Source: Pseudomonas sp. CFBP13508 (GTDB lineage Bacteria; Pseudomonadota; Gammaproteobacteria; Pseudomonadales; Pseudomonadaceae). Taken from it: a stretch of 64,000 nt of DNA. Below the pieces are notes generated by a model. That model saw only the letters and a program-made list of their open reading frames with translations, was not told the origin of the DNA and did not search any database. The stretch is from contig NZ_QFZZ01000002.1 of the NCBI RefSeq assembly GCF_005233515.1, positions 186,001 to 250,000 on the forward strand, written 5' to 3'. The position numbers were made by a program, and so were the translations under genes. This document shows, one piece after another, positions 38,586-48,794 of this stretch (its first letter is position 1; each line of letters begins with the position of its first letter).

Positions 38586-39101
38586 ATGACCAAACAAAAC
38601 GCCTTTACTCGGGAAGACCTGCTGCGCTGCAGTCGCGGTGAGCTGTTCGGCCCAGGTAACGCGCAACTGCCCGCCCCGAACATGCTGATGGTGGATCGCA
38701 TCACCCATATCAGCGAAGAAGGCGGCAAGTACGGCAAAGGTGAATTGGTCGCCGAGCTGGATATCAACCCTGACCTGTGGTTCTTCGCCTGCCATTTCGA
38801 AGGCGATCCGGTAATGCCGGGCTGCCTGGGTCTGGATGCCATGTGGCAACTGGTCGGTTTCTTCCTGGGCTGGCAAGGCCTGCCGGGCCGCGGCCGTGCG
38901 CTGGGTTCGGGCGAAGTGAAATTCTTCGGTCAGGTGCTGCCGACCGCGAAGAAAGTCACCTATAACATTCATATCAAACGCGTCCTCAAGGGCAAGCTGA
39001 ACATGGCCATCGCCGATGGTTCGGTCAGTGTCGACGGACGCGAAATCTACACCGCCGAAGGCCTGCGCGTCGGCGTGTTCACCTCCACTGACAACTTCTA
39101 A
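38586..39101 (+). CDS. fabA: 3-hydroxydecanoyl-ACP dehydratase/isomerase
   Basis: 171 residues, the normal size. It dehydrates 3-hydroxyacyl-ACP and isomerises trans-2- to cis-3-decenoyl-ACP, the branch point of anaerobic unsaturated fatty-acid synthesis. The catalytic His70 and Asp84 are visible in [27 protein letters not shown] precedes the ATG. fabB follows after 11 bases, so the pair forms the classical fabAB operon, and a candidate operator lies upstream. Confidence 0.97.
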   Translation: MTKQNAFTREDLLRCSRGELFGPGNAQLPAPNMLMVDRITHISEEGGKYGKGELVAELDINPDLWFFACHFEGDPVMPGCLGLDAMWQLVGFFLGWQGLPGRGRALGSGEVKFFGQVLPTAKKVTYNIHIKRVLKGKLNMAIADGSVSVDGREIYTAEGLRVGVFTSTDNF

Positions 39102-39112
39102 GGGTTATTCGC

Positions 39113-40333
39113 ATGCGCCGCGTCGTTATCACTGGTCTGGGCATCGTTTCGTGCCTGGGCAATGACAAAGAGACCGTCTCCGCTAACCTGCGTGCAAGCC
39201 GCCCTGGCATCCGGTTCAACCCGGAATATGCTGAAATGGGTCTGCGTAGCCAGGTTTCCGGCTCCATCGACCTCAACCTTGAAGAGCTGATCGATCGCAA
39301 GATCTATCGCTTCGTCGGCCATGCAGCGGCTTACGCCTACCTGGCCATGAAAGATGCCATCACTGACTCCGGCCTGACCGAAGAGCAAGTGTCCAATCCG
39401 CGTACCGGCCTGATCGCTGGTTCCGGTGGTGCTTCCACGCTGAACCAGATGGAAGCGCTGGACATCCTCCGTGAGAAAGGCGTGAAGCGCGTTGGCCCGT
39501 ACCGCGTCACGCGGACCATGAGCAGCACCGTTTCCGCTTGCCTGGCCACGCCGTTCAAGATCAAGGGCCTGAACTACTCCATCGCTTCTGCCTGCGCCAC
39601 CAGTGCTCACTGCATCGGTACCGCCATGGAACAGATCCAGATGGGCAAGCAGGACATCGTCTTCGCCGGTGGCGGTGAAGAAGAGCACTGGAGCCAGTCG
39701 TTCCTGTTCGACGCGATGGGCGCCCTGTCCAGCAAGCGCAACGACACCCCGGAACAAGCTTCCCGCGCCTACGACAAGGACCGCGACGGTTTCGTCATCG
39801 CTGGCGGCGGCGGCATGGTTGTCGTCGAAGAGCTGGAACACGCTCTGGCCCGTGGCGCGAAGATCTACGCCGAGATCGTTGGCTACGGCGCAACGTCCGA
39901 TGGCTACGACATGGTTGCCCCGAGCGGCGAAGGCGCGATCCGCTGCATGCAGCAGGCGCTGTCCACCGTCGACACCCCGATCGACTACCTGAACACCCAC
40001 GGCACTTCGACTCCGGTCGGCGACGTCGCGGAAATGAAAGGTGTGCGTGAAGTGTTCGGCGACAAGGCTCCAGCGATCAGCTCGACCAAGAGCCTGTCCG
40101 GTCACTCCCTGGGCGCCGCCGGCGTGCACGAAGCGATCTATTGCATGCTGATGATGGAAGGCAACTTCATCGCCGGCTCCGCCAACATCGACGAGCTCGA
40201 CCCGGAAGTGGCCGATCTGCCGGTGCTGACCAAGACCCGCGAGAACGCCACTATCAACACCGTGATGAGCAACAGCTTCGGCTTCGGCGGCACCAACGCC
40301 ACGCTGGTACTGAAGCGCTGGGAAGGCAAGTAA
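39113..40333 (+). CDS. fabB: 3-oxoacyl-ACP synthase I (beta-ketoacyl-ACP synthase)
   Basis: 406 residues. It elongates the cis-3-decenoyl-ACP made by FabA. The Cys-His-His triad is readable: the nucleophile Cys in [12 protein letters not shown], His in [11 protein letters not shown] and His in [11 protein letters not shown]. The C-terminal [15 protein letters not shown] is typical. It is co-transcribed with fabA and ends at a strong terminator. Confidence 0.97.
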   Translation: MRRVVITGLGIVSCLGNDKETVSANLRASRPGIRFNPEYAEMGLRSQVSGSIDLNLEELIDRKIYRFVGHAAAYAYLAMKDAITDSGLTEEQVSNPRTGLIAGSGGASTLNQMEALDILREKGVKRVGPYRVTRTMSSTVSACLATPFKIKGLNYSIASACATSAHCIGTAMEQIQMGKQDIVFAGGGEEEHWSQSFLFDAMGALSSKRNDTPEQASRAYDKDRDGFVIAGGGGMVVVEELEHALARGAKIYAEIVGYGATSDGYDMVAPSGEGAIRCMQQALSTVDTPIDYLNTHGTSTPVGDVAEMKGVREVFGDKAPAISSTKSLSGHSLGAAGVHEAIYCMLMMEGNFIAGSANIDELDPEVADLPVLTKTRENATINTVMSNSFGFGGTNATLVLKRWEGK

Positions 40334-40356
40334 TTCCCCGCTGCTGAGCCGCACAT

Positions 40357-40390
40357 GAAAACGCCCCGACTGGTTCGGGGCGTTTTTTTT
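40357..40390 (+). terminator. Rho-independent terminator of fabAB
   Basis: Stem ACGCCCCGA / TCGGGGCGT with a four-base loop, A-run before and a T8 tail. Confidence 0.92.
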
Positions 40391-40424
40391 CGTCTGCAGA
40401 AAATAGCAGGTACACCGCAAAACC

Positions 40425-40515
40425 CTGTGGGAGCGAGCCTGCTCGCGAATGCGATACTCCAGTCACCCTATCGTCGTCTGACTCACCGAATTCGCGAGCA
40501 GGCTCGCTCCCACAG
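40425..40515. repeat. REP pair (BIME)
   Basis: Inverted REP copies separated by about 45 bases, in the 391-base gap between fabB and the small protein gene. The rest of that gap carries the fabAB terminator and the small gene's promoter region. Confidence 0.9.
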
Positions 40516-40644
40516 TGGGTTTCCGGGGTCTCGGGAGATGAAACTTCTGTCATGAAACTTACCACCCTGCGACCGAATGTCGCGGTTTACGCGGCCTGCA
40601 GCTTTGTTGCGAAATCCGCAACAACACCTTGCGCCAATCGGCAG

Positions 40645-40674
40645 TTTACTTAGCTGACTAACAAATCCTATAAC
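40645..40674 (+). promoter_or_regulatory. Weak candidate promoter for the small protein
   Basis: TTTACT (40645-40650), an 18-base spacer and TATAAC (40669-40674), 51 bases before the start codon. Only the -10 is a good match. Confidence 0.35.
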
Positions 40675-40724
40675 AGAGTCCTGCACACGCCTTGGTGCAG
40701 TAACTTGAGATCTGGAGCTAGCAG

Positions 40725-40913
40725 ATGACTGTAAAAGTAACTGAACGCGACGATTCACACATGTCCCACGAAGGCCTGGCCGCCGGCATCCGTATCTGGG
40801 ATGTGCATCAACAAGACTTGCTGGTCGGCATGTTCCACAACGAAATAGATGCGCATAACTACAAGGCCGAACTGGAAGTGCAGGAACAGCAAAGAGAACT
40901 GAAGTCCGCCTGA
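40725..40913 (+). CDS. Small conserved protein, function unknown
   Basis: 62 residues, soluble and acidic, with a C-terminal helix rich in Glu and Gln (YKAELEVQEQQREL). Start supported by GGAG at 40714. A dedicated terminator follows and a promoter-like sequence precedes it, so it is an independent gene. I know no function; the composition does not suggest a toxin or a membrane peptide. Confidence 0.75.
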   Translation: MTVKVTERDDSHMSHEGLAAGIRIWDVHQQDLLVGMFHNEIDAHNYKAELEVQEQQRELKSA

Positions 40914-40930
40914 AACAACACAGCATTTGA

Positions 40931-40968
40931 AAACGACAAACCCCGCCATGAGCGGGGTTCGTCGTTGT
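40931..40968. terminator. Terminator between convergent genes
   Basis: Stem AACGACAAACCCCGC / GCGGGGTTCGTCGTT (one mismatch) with a five-base loop, placed between the small gene and the DUF2058 gene. Confidence 0.8.
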
Positions 40969-40981
40969 TACAGCCGTGGAT

Positions 40982-41524
40982 TTACCACATCAGATCGTCA
41001 GGGATCTGGTACGCCGCGTACGGATCGTCCTCGGCGTTGACCTCTTCGGTCTGCACGTTGAGCTGGACGATGCGCTGCGGGTCGCGCTCCTGGATCTTCA
41101 GCGCCGCTTCACGGGGAATCACTTCATAACCGCCGTTGTGGTGCACGATCGCCAGCGAACCGCTGCTGAGCTTGTTGCGCATCAGCGTGTTGACCGAGAT
41201 GCGCTTGACCTTCTTGTCGTCGACGAAGTTGTAGTAGTCCTCGGTGGTCAGCTTGGGCAGACGCGAGACTTCGATCAACTGCTTGACCTGCGCGGCGCGG
41301 GCCTTGGCCTCGGCCTTCTCCTGCTGCTGACGGTTCAGCTCCTGGTCGCGCTTGACCTTCTCGGCCATGGCTTCCTGGGCGGCGCGCTGCTGCGAATCGT
41401 CGAGCTCAGCCTGGCCTTTGTGGGCCAGACGCTGTTGCTTCTGCTTGTCTTTGCTGACCTGCTTGGCCTGCTTTTGGTTGACCAGGCCTGCTTTGAGCAA
41501 CTGGTCGCGAAGGGAAAGGCTCAT
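40982..41524 (-). CDS. DUF2058 (YaiL-like) protein
   Basis: 180 residues. The N-terminal half (about 1-95) is a highly charged Lys/Gln/Glu/Ala-rich helix, probably coiled-coil, beginning LRDQLLKAGLVNQKQAKQV; the C-terminal half is a compact domain (TEDYYNFVDDKKVKRISVN). The family is annotated as a nucleoprotein or polynucleotide-enzyme regulator, but the role is not established. The ATG at 41524 is used. It lies 26 bases after mazG on the same strand. Confidence 0.85.
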   Translation of the reverse strand: MSLSLRDQLLKAGLVNQKQAKQVSKDKQKQQRLAHKGQAELDDSQQRAAQEAMAEKVKRDQELNRQQQEKAEAKARAAQVKQLIEVSRLPKLTTEDYYNFVDDKKVKRISVNTLMRNKLSSGSLAIVHHNGGYEVIPREAALKIQERDPQRIVQLNVQTEEVNAEDDPYAAYQIPDDLMW

Positions 41525-41550
41525 CAATGCTTACTCACTTGGGCAACGGC

Positions 41551-42387
41551 TCAGCCGCAGCTGGGCTCATTCTTTTCCTGGCGTTTGGCTTCGCCCCACA
41601 GGGCGTCCAACTCTTCGAGGGTGCAATCTTCCATGGGACGGTGGGTGTCGCGCAATGCCTGTTCGATAAAACGGAAACGTCGTTCAAACTTGCCATTGGC
41701 GCCGCGCAGGGCGGTTTCCGGATCGACCTTCAGATGCCGGGCCAGATTGACCACGGAAAACAGCAGATCGCCGATCTCGTCGGCCACCGCCACAGGATCA
41801 TTTTCCGACATGGCTTCGAGCACTTCATCGAGCTCTTCGCGCACCTTGTCGAGCACTGGCAAGGCATCCGGCCAGTCGAAACCGACCTGCCCGGCGCGCT
41901 TCTGCAACTTGGCCGAGCGCGACAGTGCCGGCAACGTGGCCGGCACGTCGTCGAGCAAGGACAACTGCTCGGGCGCCGAGGCTTTCTCGGCGCGCTCTTC
42001 GGCCTTGATCTCTTCCCAGCGCTGCTTGACCTGCTCTTCGCTCAAGCGCGGCACGTCGAGCGGCGCGTACAGATCGCCCGTCGGGAACACATGCGGATGA
42101 CGACGGATCAGTTTGCGCGTGATGCTGTCGATCACCCCGGCAAATTCGAACCGCCCTTCCTCCTTGGCCAACTGGCTGTAATAAACCACCTGAAACAGCA
42201 GATCACCCAACTCGCCCTGCAAGTGATCGAGATCGCCACGTTCGATGGCGTCGGCCACTTCATAGGCTTCTTCGAGGGTGTGCGGGACGATGGTCGCGTA
42301 GGTTTGCTTGATGTCCCACGGGCAACCGAACTGCGGATCGCGCAGACGGGACATCAGGTGGAGCAGGTCTTCGAGGCTGTACATCAT
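41551..42387 (-). CDS. mazG: Nucleoside triphosphate pyrophosphohydrolase
   Basis: 278 residues, two tandem MazG domains. The metal-binding helix of the first domain is in HTLEEAYEVADAIE with GELGDLLFQVVYY, and the second repeats it with EELDEVLEAM and DEIGDLLFSVVN. The motif GCPWDIKQTYATI near the start is diagnostic. It hydrolyses NTPs and dNTPs to monophosphates, and in E. coli it lowers ppGpp; here it is the next gene downstream of relA. Adjacent ATGs at 42387 and 42384 are both possible starts. Confidence 0.95.
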   Translation of the reverse strand: MMYSLEDLLHLMSRLRDPQFGCPWDIKQTYATIVPHTLEEAYEVADAIERGDLDHLQGELGDLLFQVVYYSQLAKEEGRFEFAGVIDSITRKLIRRHPHVFPTGDLYAPLDVPRLSEEQVKQRWEEIKAEERAEKASAPEQLSLLDDVPATLPALSRSAKLQKRAGQVGFDWPDALPVLDKVREELDEVLEAMSENDPVAVADEIGDLLFSVVNLARHLKVDPETALRGANGKFERRFRFIEQALRDTHRPMEDCTLEELDALWGEAKRQEKNEPSCG

Positions 42388-42410
42388 TTTTCTGTCTCAC
42401 CACAGAACCA

Positions 42411-42500
42411 TTGTGGGAGCGAGCCTGCTCGCGAAAGCGCTGTGTCTGCAACAAAGATGTCGACTGACACGCCCTCTTCGCGAGCAGGCTCGCTCCCACA
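42411..42500. repeat. REP pair (BIME)
   Basis: Inverted REP copies between relA and mazG, separated by about 45 bases; they occupy nearly all of the 124-base gap. Confidence 0.9.
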
Positions 42501-42511
42501 GAGAAACCACA

Positions 42512-44755
42512 TCACGGAGTACGGTTACGCCGCGTTTCGATGATGTTCGGCAATTGCGAAATCCGCCCCAGCAGCCGTCCCAGCGCATCCAGTCCGGGGA
42601 TCTCGATGGTCAGCGACATCAGCGCAGTGTTGTCTTCCTTGTTCGAACGGGTGTTGACCGCCAGCACGTTGATGCGCTCGTTGAGCAGCACCTGCGAGAC
42701 GTCACGCAGCAGCCCGGAACGGTCGTAGGCGCGGATGATGATGTCCACCGGATAGGTGAGCACCGGCACCGGCCCCCAGCTGACCTGAATGATCCGCTCC
42801 GGCTCGCGCCCGCCCAGTTGCAGCACCGAGGCGCAGTCCTGGCGGTGAATGCTCACGCCCCGGCCCTGGGTGATGTAACCGACGATCGCATCGCCCGGCA
42901 GTGGCTGGCAGCAACCGGCCATTTGCGTCATCAGATTGCCGACGCCCTGGATCTGGATATCGCCGCGCTTGCCCGGCTTGTAACCGGTCGCCTTGCGCGG
43001 GATCAGTTCCAGTTGCTCGTTGCCACGCTCCGGTTCAACCAGTTGCTGCGCAAGGTTGACCAGATGCGCCTGACGCAGGTCGCCGGCACCGAGGGCGGCG
43101 AACATGTCTTCAGCGGTTTTCATATTGGCCTTTTCAGCCAGCTTGTCGAAATCCACCGCCGGCAGGCCGAGGCGATTGAGTTCGCGCTCGATCAGGGTTT
43201 TACCGGCCGCAACGTTCTGATCGCGAGCCTGCAATTTGAACCAGTGAACGATCTTCGCCCGCGCCCGCGAGGTGGTGACGTAACCGAGGTTCGGGTTCAG
43301 CCAGTCGCGGCTCGGCGTGCCGTGCTTGCTGGTGATGATCTCGACCTGCTCGCCGGTCTGCAGGCTGTAGTTCAGCGGCACGATACGGCCGTTGATCTTC
43401 GCGCCCCGGCAGTTGTGGCCGATTTCGGTGTGTACGCGATAGGCGAAATCCAGCGGCGTCGCGCCTTTCGGCAAATCGATGGCGTGACCGTCGGGAGTGA
43501 AGATGTAAACCCGATCAGGCTCGATATCGACGCGCAGCTGCTCGGCCAGACCGCCGATGTCACCCAGCTCTTCGTGCCATTCGAGGACCTGACGCAGCCA
43601 GGAAATTTTCTCTTCGTAATGGTTCGAGCCGGATTTGACGTCGGTACCCTTGTAGCGCCAGTGCGCGCAGACGCCGAGTTCGGCTTCTTCGTGCATGGAA
43701 TGGGTGCGGATCTGCACTTCGAGGACCTTGCCTTCCGGGCCGATCACCGCCGTGTGCAGCGAGCGGTAGCCGTTCTCTTTCGGGTTGGCGATGTAGTCGT
43801 CGAATTCTTTCGGGATGTGCCGCCACAGGGTGTGGACGATGCCGAGCGCGGTGTAGCAGTCGCGCATTTCCGGCACCAGCACGCGCACGGCGCGAACGTC
43901 GTAGATCTGGCTGAATTCCAGACCCTTGCGCTGCATTTTGCGCCAGATCGAGTAGATGTGTTTGGCCCGGCCGCTGATGTCGGCGTCGACGCCGGTGGCC
44001 TGCAGTTCGTCCTTGAGCTGGGTCATCACGTCGCTGATGAAACGCTCGCGGTCCAGCCGCCGCTCGTGGAGCAACTTGGCGATCTGCTTGTATTGATCGG
44101 GTTCGAGATAGCGGAAGGACAAGTCCTCCAGCTCCCATTTGATGTGACCGATGCCGAGGCGATGCGCCAGTGGCGCATAGATGTCGAAGACTTCGCGAGC
44201 GACGCGGTTGCGCTTTTCATCGTCGGCGGTTTTCACCGCACGGATGGCGCAGGTGCGTTCGGCCAGTTTGATCAGCGCAACGCGTACGTCATCGACCATG
44301 GCCACGAGCATTTTGCGCAGGTTCTCGACCTGCCCTTGCGTGCCCATGACCATCGATTGCCGTGGGCTGAGGCTGGCGCTGATGGCCGCCATGCGCTGCA
44401 CGCCGTCGATCAGCTTGGCCACTACCGGACCGAAGCGCTGGCCGATGGCCGCCAGCTCTATCTGGCCTTCACGCACGCCACGATACAAAACGGCGGCGAC
44501 CAGTGAATCCTGATCGAGCTTGAGGTCGGCGAGGATCTCGGCGATCTCAAGGCCAGTGCTGAAACTGCCGGAGCCTTCGGCCCACAGGTTCTTCTTCGCA
44601 TTGGACTGCTGTTCGGCCTCGCGAGCGAACTCGCAGGCTTCTTTCAAGGCCTCGCGATCCAGTGCCAGATCGACACTGACCGCGTGATCGAGCCAGGCCT
44701 CGAGATTGATACTGCCGTCGGTGTTGATCGGCTGGTGTGCTCTCACCTGTACCAT
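42512..44755 (-). CDS. relA: GTP pyrophosphokinase (ppGpp synthetase I)
   Basis: 747 residues. It makes (p)ppGpp on stalled ribosomes. The N-terminal hydrolase-like domain lacks the HD pair (the region reads VAAVLYRGVREG), as in inactive RelA hydrolase domains. The synthetase domain (about 220-360) contains SQIYDVRAVRVLV and NGYRSLHTAV, followed by TGS (about 400-465, VYIFTPDGHAIDLPKGATPLDFAY), a zinc-finger/helical region and a C-terminal ACT domain. It matches RelA rather than bifunctional SpoT. It lies upstream of mazG. Confidence 0.96.
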   Translation of the reverse strand: MVQVRAHQPINTDGSINLEAWLDHAVSVDLALDREALKEACEFAREAEQQSNAKKNLWAEGSGSFSTGLEIAEILADLKLDQDSLVAAVLYRGVREGQIELAAIGQRFGPVVAKLIDGVQRMAAISASLSPRQSMVMGTQGQVENLRKMLVAMVDDVRVALIKLAERTCAIRAVKTADDEKRNRVAREVFDIYAPLAHRLGIGHIKWELEDLSFRYLEPDQYKQIAKLLHERRLDRERFISDVMTQLKDELQATGVDADISGRAKHIYSIWRKMQRKGLEFSQIYDVRAVRVLVPEMRDCYTALGIVHTLWRHIPKEFDDYIANPKENGYRSLHTAVIGPEGKVLEVQIRTHSMHEEAELGVCAHWRYKGTDVKSGSNHYEEKISWLRQVLEWHEELGDIGGLAEQLRVDIEPDRVYIFTPDGHAIDLPKGATPLDFAYRVHTEIGHNCRGAKINGRIVPLNYSLQTGEQVEIITSKHGTPSRDWLNPNLGYVTTSRARAKIVHWFKLQARDQNVAAGKTLIERELNRLGLPAVDFDKLAEKANMKTAEDMFAALGAGDLRQAHLVNLAQQLVEPERGNEQLELIPRKATGYKPGKRGDIQIQGVGNLMTQMAGCCQPLPGDAIVGYITQGRGVSIHRQDCASVLQLGGREPERIIQVSWGPVPVLTYPVDIIIRAYDRSGLLRDVSQVLLNERINVLAVNTRSNKEDNTALMSLTIEIPGLDALGRLLGRISQLPNIIETRRNRTP

Positions 44756-44856
44756 GCTGCTTTACCTTCCCTACGACGCAGATTCAATGCGTCAAATCGC
44801 TGATCCTCAGTGTCCGTTCGCGCTCGCGGGGCTCAGGCGAGCGCTGCGCGGACAGA

Positions 44857-46233
44857 TCAGACGGATTCAGACGAGCCGTCCTGGCTCGCTTCAAATAACG
44901 CCATGGCCTCGACATGTGCCGTCTGAGGAAACATATCGAGAATCCCGGCACGTTTTAACCGGTAGCCCTGCTTGATCAATTCCTGCGTGTCGCGCGCCAG
45001 CGTGGCCGGGTTGCACGACACATATACCAACCGCTTGGCACCCAGGGTCGCGAGCTTGCGCACCACCTCGAAAGCACCGTCACGCGGTGGGTCCAAGAGT
45101 ACCGCAGAAAAGCCGTTTCCGATCCACTGGGCATCGCTCAAAGGCTGGGATAAATCGGCTTGAAAAAACTTTGTGTTATGCAAATTGTTACTGACGGCGT
45201 TGGCAGCGGCCCGCTCGACCATGGTCTGCACGCCCTCCACAGCCACCACTTCATGCACGCTTTTGGCCAGCGGTAGCGCAAAATTTCCCAACCCGCAAAA
45301 CAGGTCGAGCACGCGTTCTTCAGCCGTCGGTTTCAGCCAGTCCAGCGCCTGGGCGATCATCGCTTCGTTGACCCCGGCGTTGACCTGAACGAAATCTCCC
45401 GGCCGATAAGCCAGCTCGAGATCCCACTGTTCCAGGCGATAACCGAGGCTCTGACCGGCCTCGACCGGTTGCGGTTCACCTTCGCCATGCAGCCACAACT
45501 GCGCCTCGTGGAACTGGCAGAAATCCTTGAGGATGCTCAGATCCGCTTCGGACAACGGCGCCATGTGCCGCAGCAATAGCGCCAGTGATGAGCCGCTGAA
45601 CAGCTCGACATGGCCCAGCGCCTGCGGTTTGCTCAAGCGCCGCAGCATCTCCGGCAAGCGGGTCATGATCGGTTGCAAGGGCTGTACCAGCACCGGGCAT
45701 TCGCTGATCGCGACGATGTCCTGACTGCCGGCAGCGCGGAAACCCACTTCGAGTTTTTTTGCCTTCATGTCCCAGCGCACGGCGATGCGCGCGCGCCGAC
45801 GGTAGCCGAATTCCGGGCCGGTCAGCGGCGCTGCCCACTCTTCAGGTTCGACACCGGCCACCCGCGACAATTGCTCGGCGAGCATGCGCTGTTTCAGGGC
45901 GAGCTGTTCGTCGTGGGGCAAGTGCTGAACGCTGCAACCGCCACAGCGGCCGAAGTGCGCGCACGCAGCCGGGCGGCGCAATTCGCTGGCAGTGAACACC
46001 CGTTCGGTGCGCGCTTCGACCACTTTGCCGTGGGCGCCGAGCACCCGTGCTTCGACCTCTTCACCGGCAAGGGCGCCGAGGACGAACCAGGTCTTGCCTT
46101 CGAAAAACGCGATACCGCGACCGTCATTGGCCAGGCGCTCGATACTCAAGCGCTGCTTCTTGCCGGTCGGGATCTGCGGCGCCTTGCTGCCGCCGGTAGG
46201 CTGGAAGCGCAGGCCTCTCTCGTGTTTGGCCAT
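44857..46233 (-). CDS. rlmD: 23S rRNA (uracil-1939-C5)-methyltransferase
   Basis: 458 residues. A TRAM domain at the N-terminus ([20 protein letters not shown]) is followed by an iron-sulfur motif C-x5-C-x2-C ([10 protein letters not shown]) plus a later Cys (ISECPVL) and a Rossmann methyltransferase domain with [23 protein letters not shown] and the catalytic Cys in [13 protein letters not shown]. The Fe-S cluster and length fit RlmD (RumA). Its start overlaps the cysM stop by one base, so they are coupled. Confidence 0.95.
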   Translation of the reverse strand: MAKHERGLRFQPTGGSKAPQIPTGKKQRLSIERLANDGRGIAFFEGKTWFVLGALAGEEVEARVLGAHGKVVEARTERVFTASELRRPAACAHFGRCGGCSVQHLPHDEQLALKQRMLAEQLSRVAGVEPEEWAAPLTGPEFGYRRRARIAVRWDMKAKKLEVGFRAAGSQDIVAISECPVLVQPLQPIMTRLPEMLRRLSKPQALGHVELFSGSSLALLLRHMAPLSEADLSILKDFCQFHEAQLWLHGEGEPQPVEAGQSLGYRLEQWDLELAYRPGDFVQVNAGVNEAMIAQALDWLKPTAEERVLDLFCGLGNFALPLAKSVHEVVAVEGVQTMVERAAANAVSNNLHNTKFFQADLSQPLSDAQWIGNGFSAVLLDPPRDGAFEVVRKLATLGAKRLVYVSCNPATLARDTQELIKQGYRLKRAGILDMFPQTAHVEAMALFEASQDGSSESV

Positions 46234-47135
46234 CAGTTCGGCGCGTCGAAAATGCCGGTCGACAGGTAACGGTCGCCACGGTCGCAGATGATCGCGACGA
46301 TCACCGCGTTTTCAACTTCTTTGGACAAGCGCAGCATCGCTGCAACCGCGCCGCCCGAGGACACGCCGCAGAAGATGCCTTCTTCGCGGGCCAGGCGCCG
46401 GGTGACGTCTTCGGCTTCGCTTTGCGCCATGTCGACGATGCGGTCGACGCGGTCAGCCTGATAGATCTTCGGCAGGTATTCCTGCGGCCAGCGGCGGATG
46501 CCGGGAATGGCCGAGCCTTCCATCGGTTGCAGGCCGACGATCTGCACGCTGTCGCTCTGCTCTTTGAGGTAGCGCGACACGCCCATGATGGTGCCGGTGG
46601 TGCCCATCGAACTGACGAAATGAGTGATGCTGCCCTGGGTCTGACGCCAGATTTCCGGGCCGGTGGTGGTGTAGTGCGCTTCCGGGTTGTCGCCATTGGC
46701 GAACTGGTCGAGCACCTTGCCACGGCCTTCGGCTTCCATACGCTGGGCCAGATCGCGGGCGCCTTCCATGCCCTCTTCCTGAGTCACCAGGATCAGCTCG
46801 GCACCGTAAGCGGTCATCGCCGCTTTGCGCTCGGCGCTGGAGTTGTCCGGCATGATCAGGATCATCTTGTAACCCTTGATCGCAGCGGCCATCGCCAGAG
46901 CGATACCGGTATTGCCAGAGGTCGCCTCGATCAGCGTATCGCCGGGATTGATCTGCCCGCGCAACTCGGCGCGAGTGATCATCGACAACGCCGGGCGGTC
47001 CTTGACCGAACCCGCCGGGTTGTTCCCTTCGAGCTTGAGCAAAAGGGTGTTGCTGGTGGCGCCGGGCAGGCGCTGCAAACGCACCAGCGGCGTGTTGCCG
47101 ACGCAATCGGCGATGGTTGGGTACTGCAGGGTCAT
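46233..47135 (-). CDS. cysM: Cysteine synthase B (O-acetylserine sulfhydrylase)
   Basis: 300 residues of the fold-type II PLP family. The PLP lysine is in [11 protein letters not shown], the substrate loop TSGNTGIA and the phosphate-binding GTTGTIMG are present, and the CysM-type C-terminus FCGVSSGGA follows. It makes cysteine from O-acetylserine and sulfide or thiosulfate. The ATG at 47135 gives the usual length. In P. aeruginosa the receptor gene pirA lies just beyond cysM on this side, as I recall; here only repeats intervene before the sensor kinase. Confidence 0.95.
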   Translation of the reverse strand: MTLQYPTIADCVGNTPLVRLQRLPGATSNTLLLKLEGNNPAGSVKDRPALSMITRAELRGQINPGDTLIEATSGNTGIALAMAAAIKGYKMILIMPDNSSAERKAAMTAYGAELILVTQEEGMEGARDLAQRMEAEGRGKVLDQFANGDNPEAHYTTTGPEIWRQTQGSITHFVSSMGTTGTIMGVSRYLKEQSDSVQIVGLQPMEGSAIPGIRRWPQEYLPKIYQADRVDRIVDMAQSEAEDVTRRLAREEGIFCGVSSGGAVAAMLRLSKEVENAVIVAIICDRGDRYLSTGIFDAPN

Positions 47136-47239
47136 GGCGTATTCGCAATCCAGACGTGCGGGGGCGCCTATCATACCGGCAAACCCGCGCAGGCCATATC
47201 ACGCAAAGTGCGGTGCTTATGGTTTATGGGAATAAGCAA

Positions 47240-47270
47240 ATAAAAGTCGCGCCAGTGGTGCGACTTTTAC
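47240..47270 (-). terminator. Terminator downstream of the PirRS-like operon
   Basis: Stem AAAAGTCGC / GCGACTTTT with a nine-base loop, on the 3' side of the sensor kinase gene. Confidence 0.75.
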
Positions 47271-47305
47271 TTGAGCAACACTCAGTTCTCGTGGTGATGC
47301 TTGGA

Positions 47306-47425
47306 ATTCGCGAGCAGGCTCGCTCCCACAGGATTTAGTGTCAGCAGTGATGACACTATTAACGGTAGATCACACAGCCTGCGGCGAACCGCGCTCCATT
47401 GTGGGAGCGAGCCTGCTCGCGAAGG
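47306..47425. repeat. REP pair, one arm inside the kinase gene
   Basis: Inverted REP copies at 47306-47332 and 47399-47425. The second lies inside the reading frame of the kinase and encodes its last residues before the stop at 47370. Confidence 0.88.
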
Positions 47426-48794
47426 CGTCCGCATGGGCGACGCCGTCATCCGCCAACAAGCGCAAATTCAACCGCAGCCCCGCCCCGGTATTTTCCGCCC
47501 AGAGCAACCCGCCCTGGCGCTGCACCGCATTGCGCGCAATGCTCAATCCCAGCCCAAAGCCACCATCCCCGGGCCTTGATCCGTCCAGTCGAATGAACGG
47601 CGAAAAGATTCGCTGCAGATCTTCGTCAGCCACGCCGCCGCCCTGATCCTCCAGCCACAAATGCCAATACTCGCCATCGCGCCGTGCATCGAGACGCACA
47701 ATCCCGCCCTCGGGCGAGTGACGAATGGCGTTGCGCAAGATGTTTTCCAGCGCTTGCGCCAGGGTATTGAGGTTGCCGCGCACCCAGCACGATGCCTCGA
47801 CCGAGCATTGCAGTTGCAGACTCGGCCAGCCGCTTTCATAGCAGGCGTTGTCGGTGAGCATTTCCCACAGCGCCTGAATCTGGATCGCTTCATCCGGCAA
47901 CGGTGAGCGGTCGGTGTCGAGCCAGGCCAGTTGCAGGGTGTCTTCGACCAAACGTTGCATGCCGTCGACCTCGCGGCCGATGCGCTCGCGTAGCTGCGGC
48001 AGACCCTGTTCGCTTTCGCTGGCCACACGCAGACGGCTCAGCGGCGTGCGCATTTCGTGGGACAAGTCACGCAATAACTGCTGCTGCAAGGCGACTGTGC
48101 TTTGCAGGCGCTCGGACATGGAATCGAAGGCCCGCGCCAGCTCACCGAGCTCATCCGGGCGCTGGGTGATGCCGCTCGACAGGCGCACATTCAACTGGTC
48201 GGCGCGCCAGGCGTTGGCCTGTTCGCGCAGGTTGTTCAGCGGCACCACCAACAGGCGATACAGGCCGACGCACAGCAACAGAGTGAACAGCCCGGGAATC
48301 ACACCGTTGGTGATCACCCGCCAGAACACCCGGTACTTGCCTGGCACAAAACGTTCAGGCAGCTCGATGACGAGGATGCCGGCGGCCGGATCCTGAGGGA
48401 ACGGTACCCTCAGCCAAGGTCGGCCCTTCTTGTGGATCGGCCAGTCGAGGCCGCGCAAAAAGGTCAGGTGCTGCACCTCTGCCGCGTTCAACGGCTGGCT
48501 GCTCAGCGACTGCAAATCAGCGCCGATCACGCCGACCCAACTGGCCTCGCGCAATTCCATGCTCTGCAACCAGTCATCGACGCCATTGCGCCCGCCGCGC
48601 TGCCACGCCTGTTCGGCTTGCGCGGCATAACGGCTGAGCGTGCTGCGCGCGTCACTGGAGAGGAACTGATTGCGCTCCTCCATGTAGCGGCCCCACGACC
48701 AGCTCAGCCAGATCATCAGCAGACAGAACGCCACCAGCAGGCACGCCAGTTTCCAGAACAGTGAATGCCGACCCGGCAGCTCAGACAGTTTCAT
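47370..48794 (-). CDS. Sensor histidine kinase, PirS-like
   Basis: 474 residues. Membrane helices at about 13-33 and 160-182 flank a periplasmic domain of about 125 residues; then HAMP, HisKA with DLSHEMRTPLSRLRVA, and HATPase_c with NILRNAIRHS, DQGGGVA and GGFGLGLSIA. By position between the regulator and cysM it corresponds to P. aeruginosa PirS (PA0930 from memory), a sensor for ferric enterobactin uptake, but the receptor gene pirA is absent here. The final residues after RLLADDGVAHAD (AFASRLAPT...) are encoded by a REP element. It overlaps the regulator stop by 14 bases. Confidence 0.88.
   Translation of the reverse strand: MKLSELPGRHSLFWKLACLLVAFCLLMIWLSWSWGRYMEERNQFLSSDARSTLSRYAAQAEQAWQRGGRNGVDDWLQSMELREASWVGVIGADLQSLSSQPLNAAEVQHLTFLRGLDWPIHKKGRPWLRVPFPQDPAAGILVIELPERFVPGKYRVFWRVITNGVIPGLFTLLLCVGLYRLLVVPLNNLREQANAWRADQLNVRLSSGITQRPDELGELARAFDSMSERLQSTVALQQQLLRDLSHEMRTPLSRLRVASESEQGLPQLRERIGREVDGMQRLVEDTLQLAWLDTDRSPLPDEAIQIQALWEMLTDNACYESGWPSLQLQCSVEASCWVRGNLNTLAQALENILRNAIRHSPEGGIVRLDARRDGEYWHLWLEDQGGGVADEDLQRIFSPFIRLDGSRPGDGGFGLGLSIARNAVQRQGGLLWAENTGAGLRLNLRLLADDGVAHADAFASRLAPTMERGSPQAV

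Noticed and set aside
42308..44506. A 732-codon open frame antisense to relA
   Set aside because: Shadow of relA codon bias; no motif, and it begins within mazG and a REP pair.
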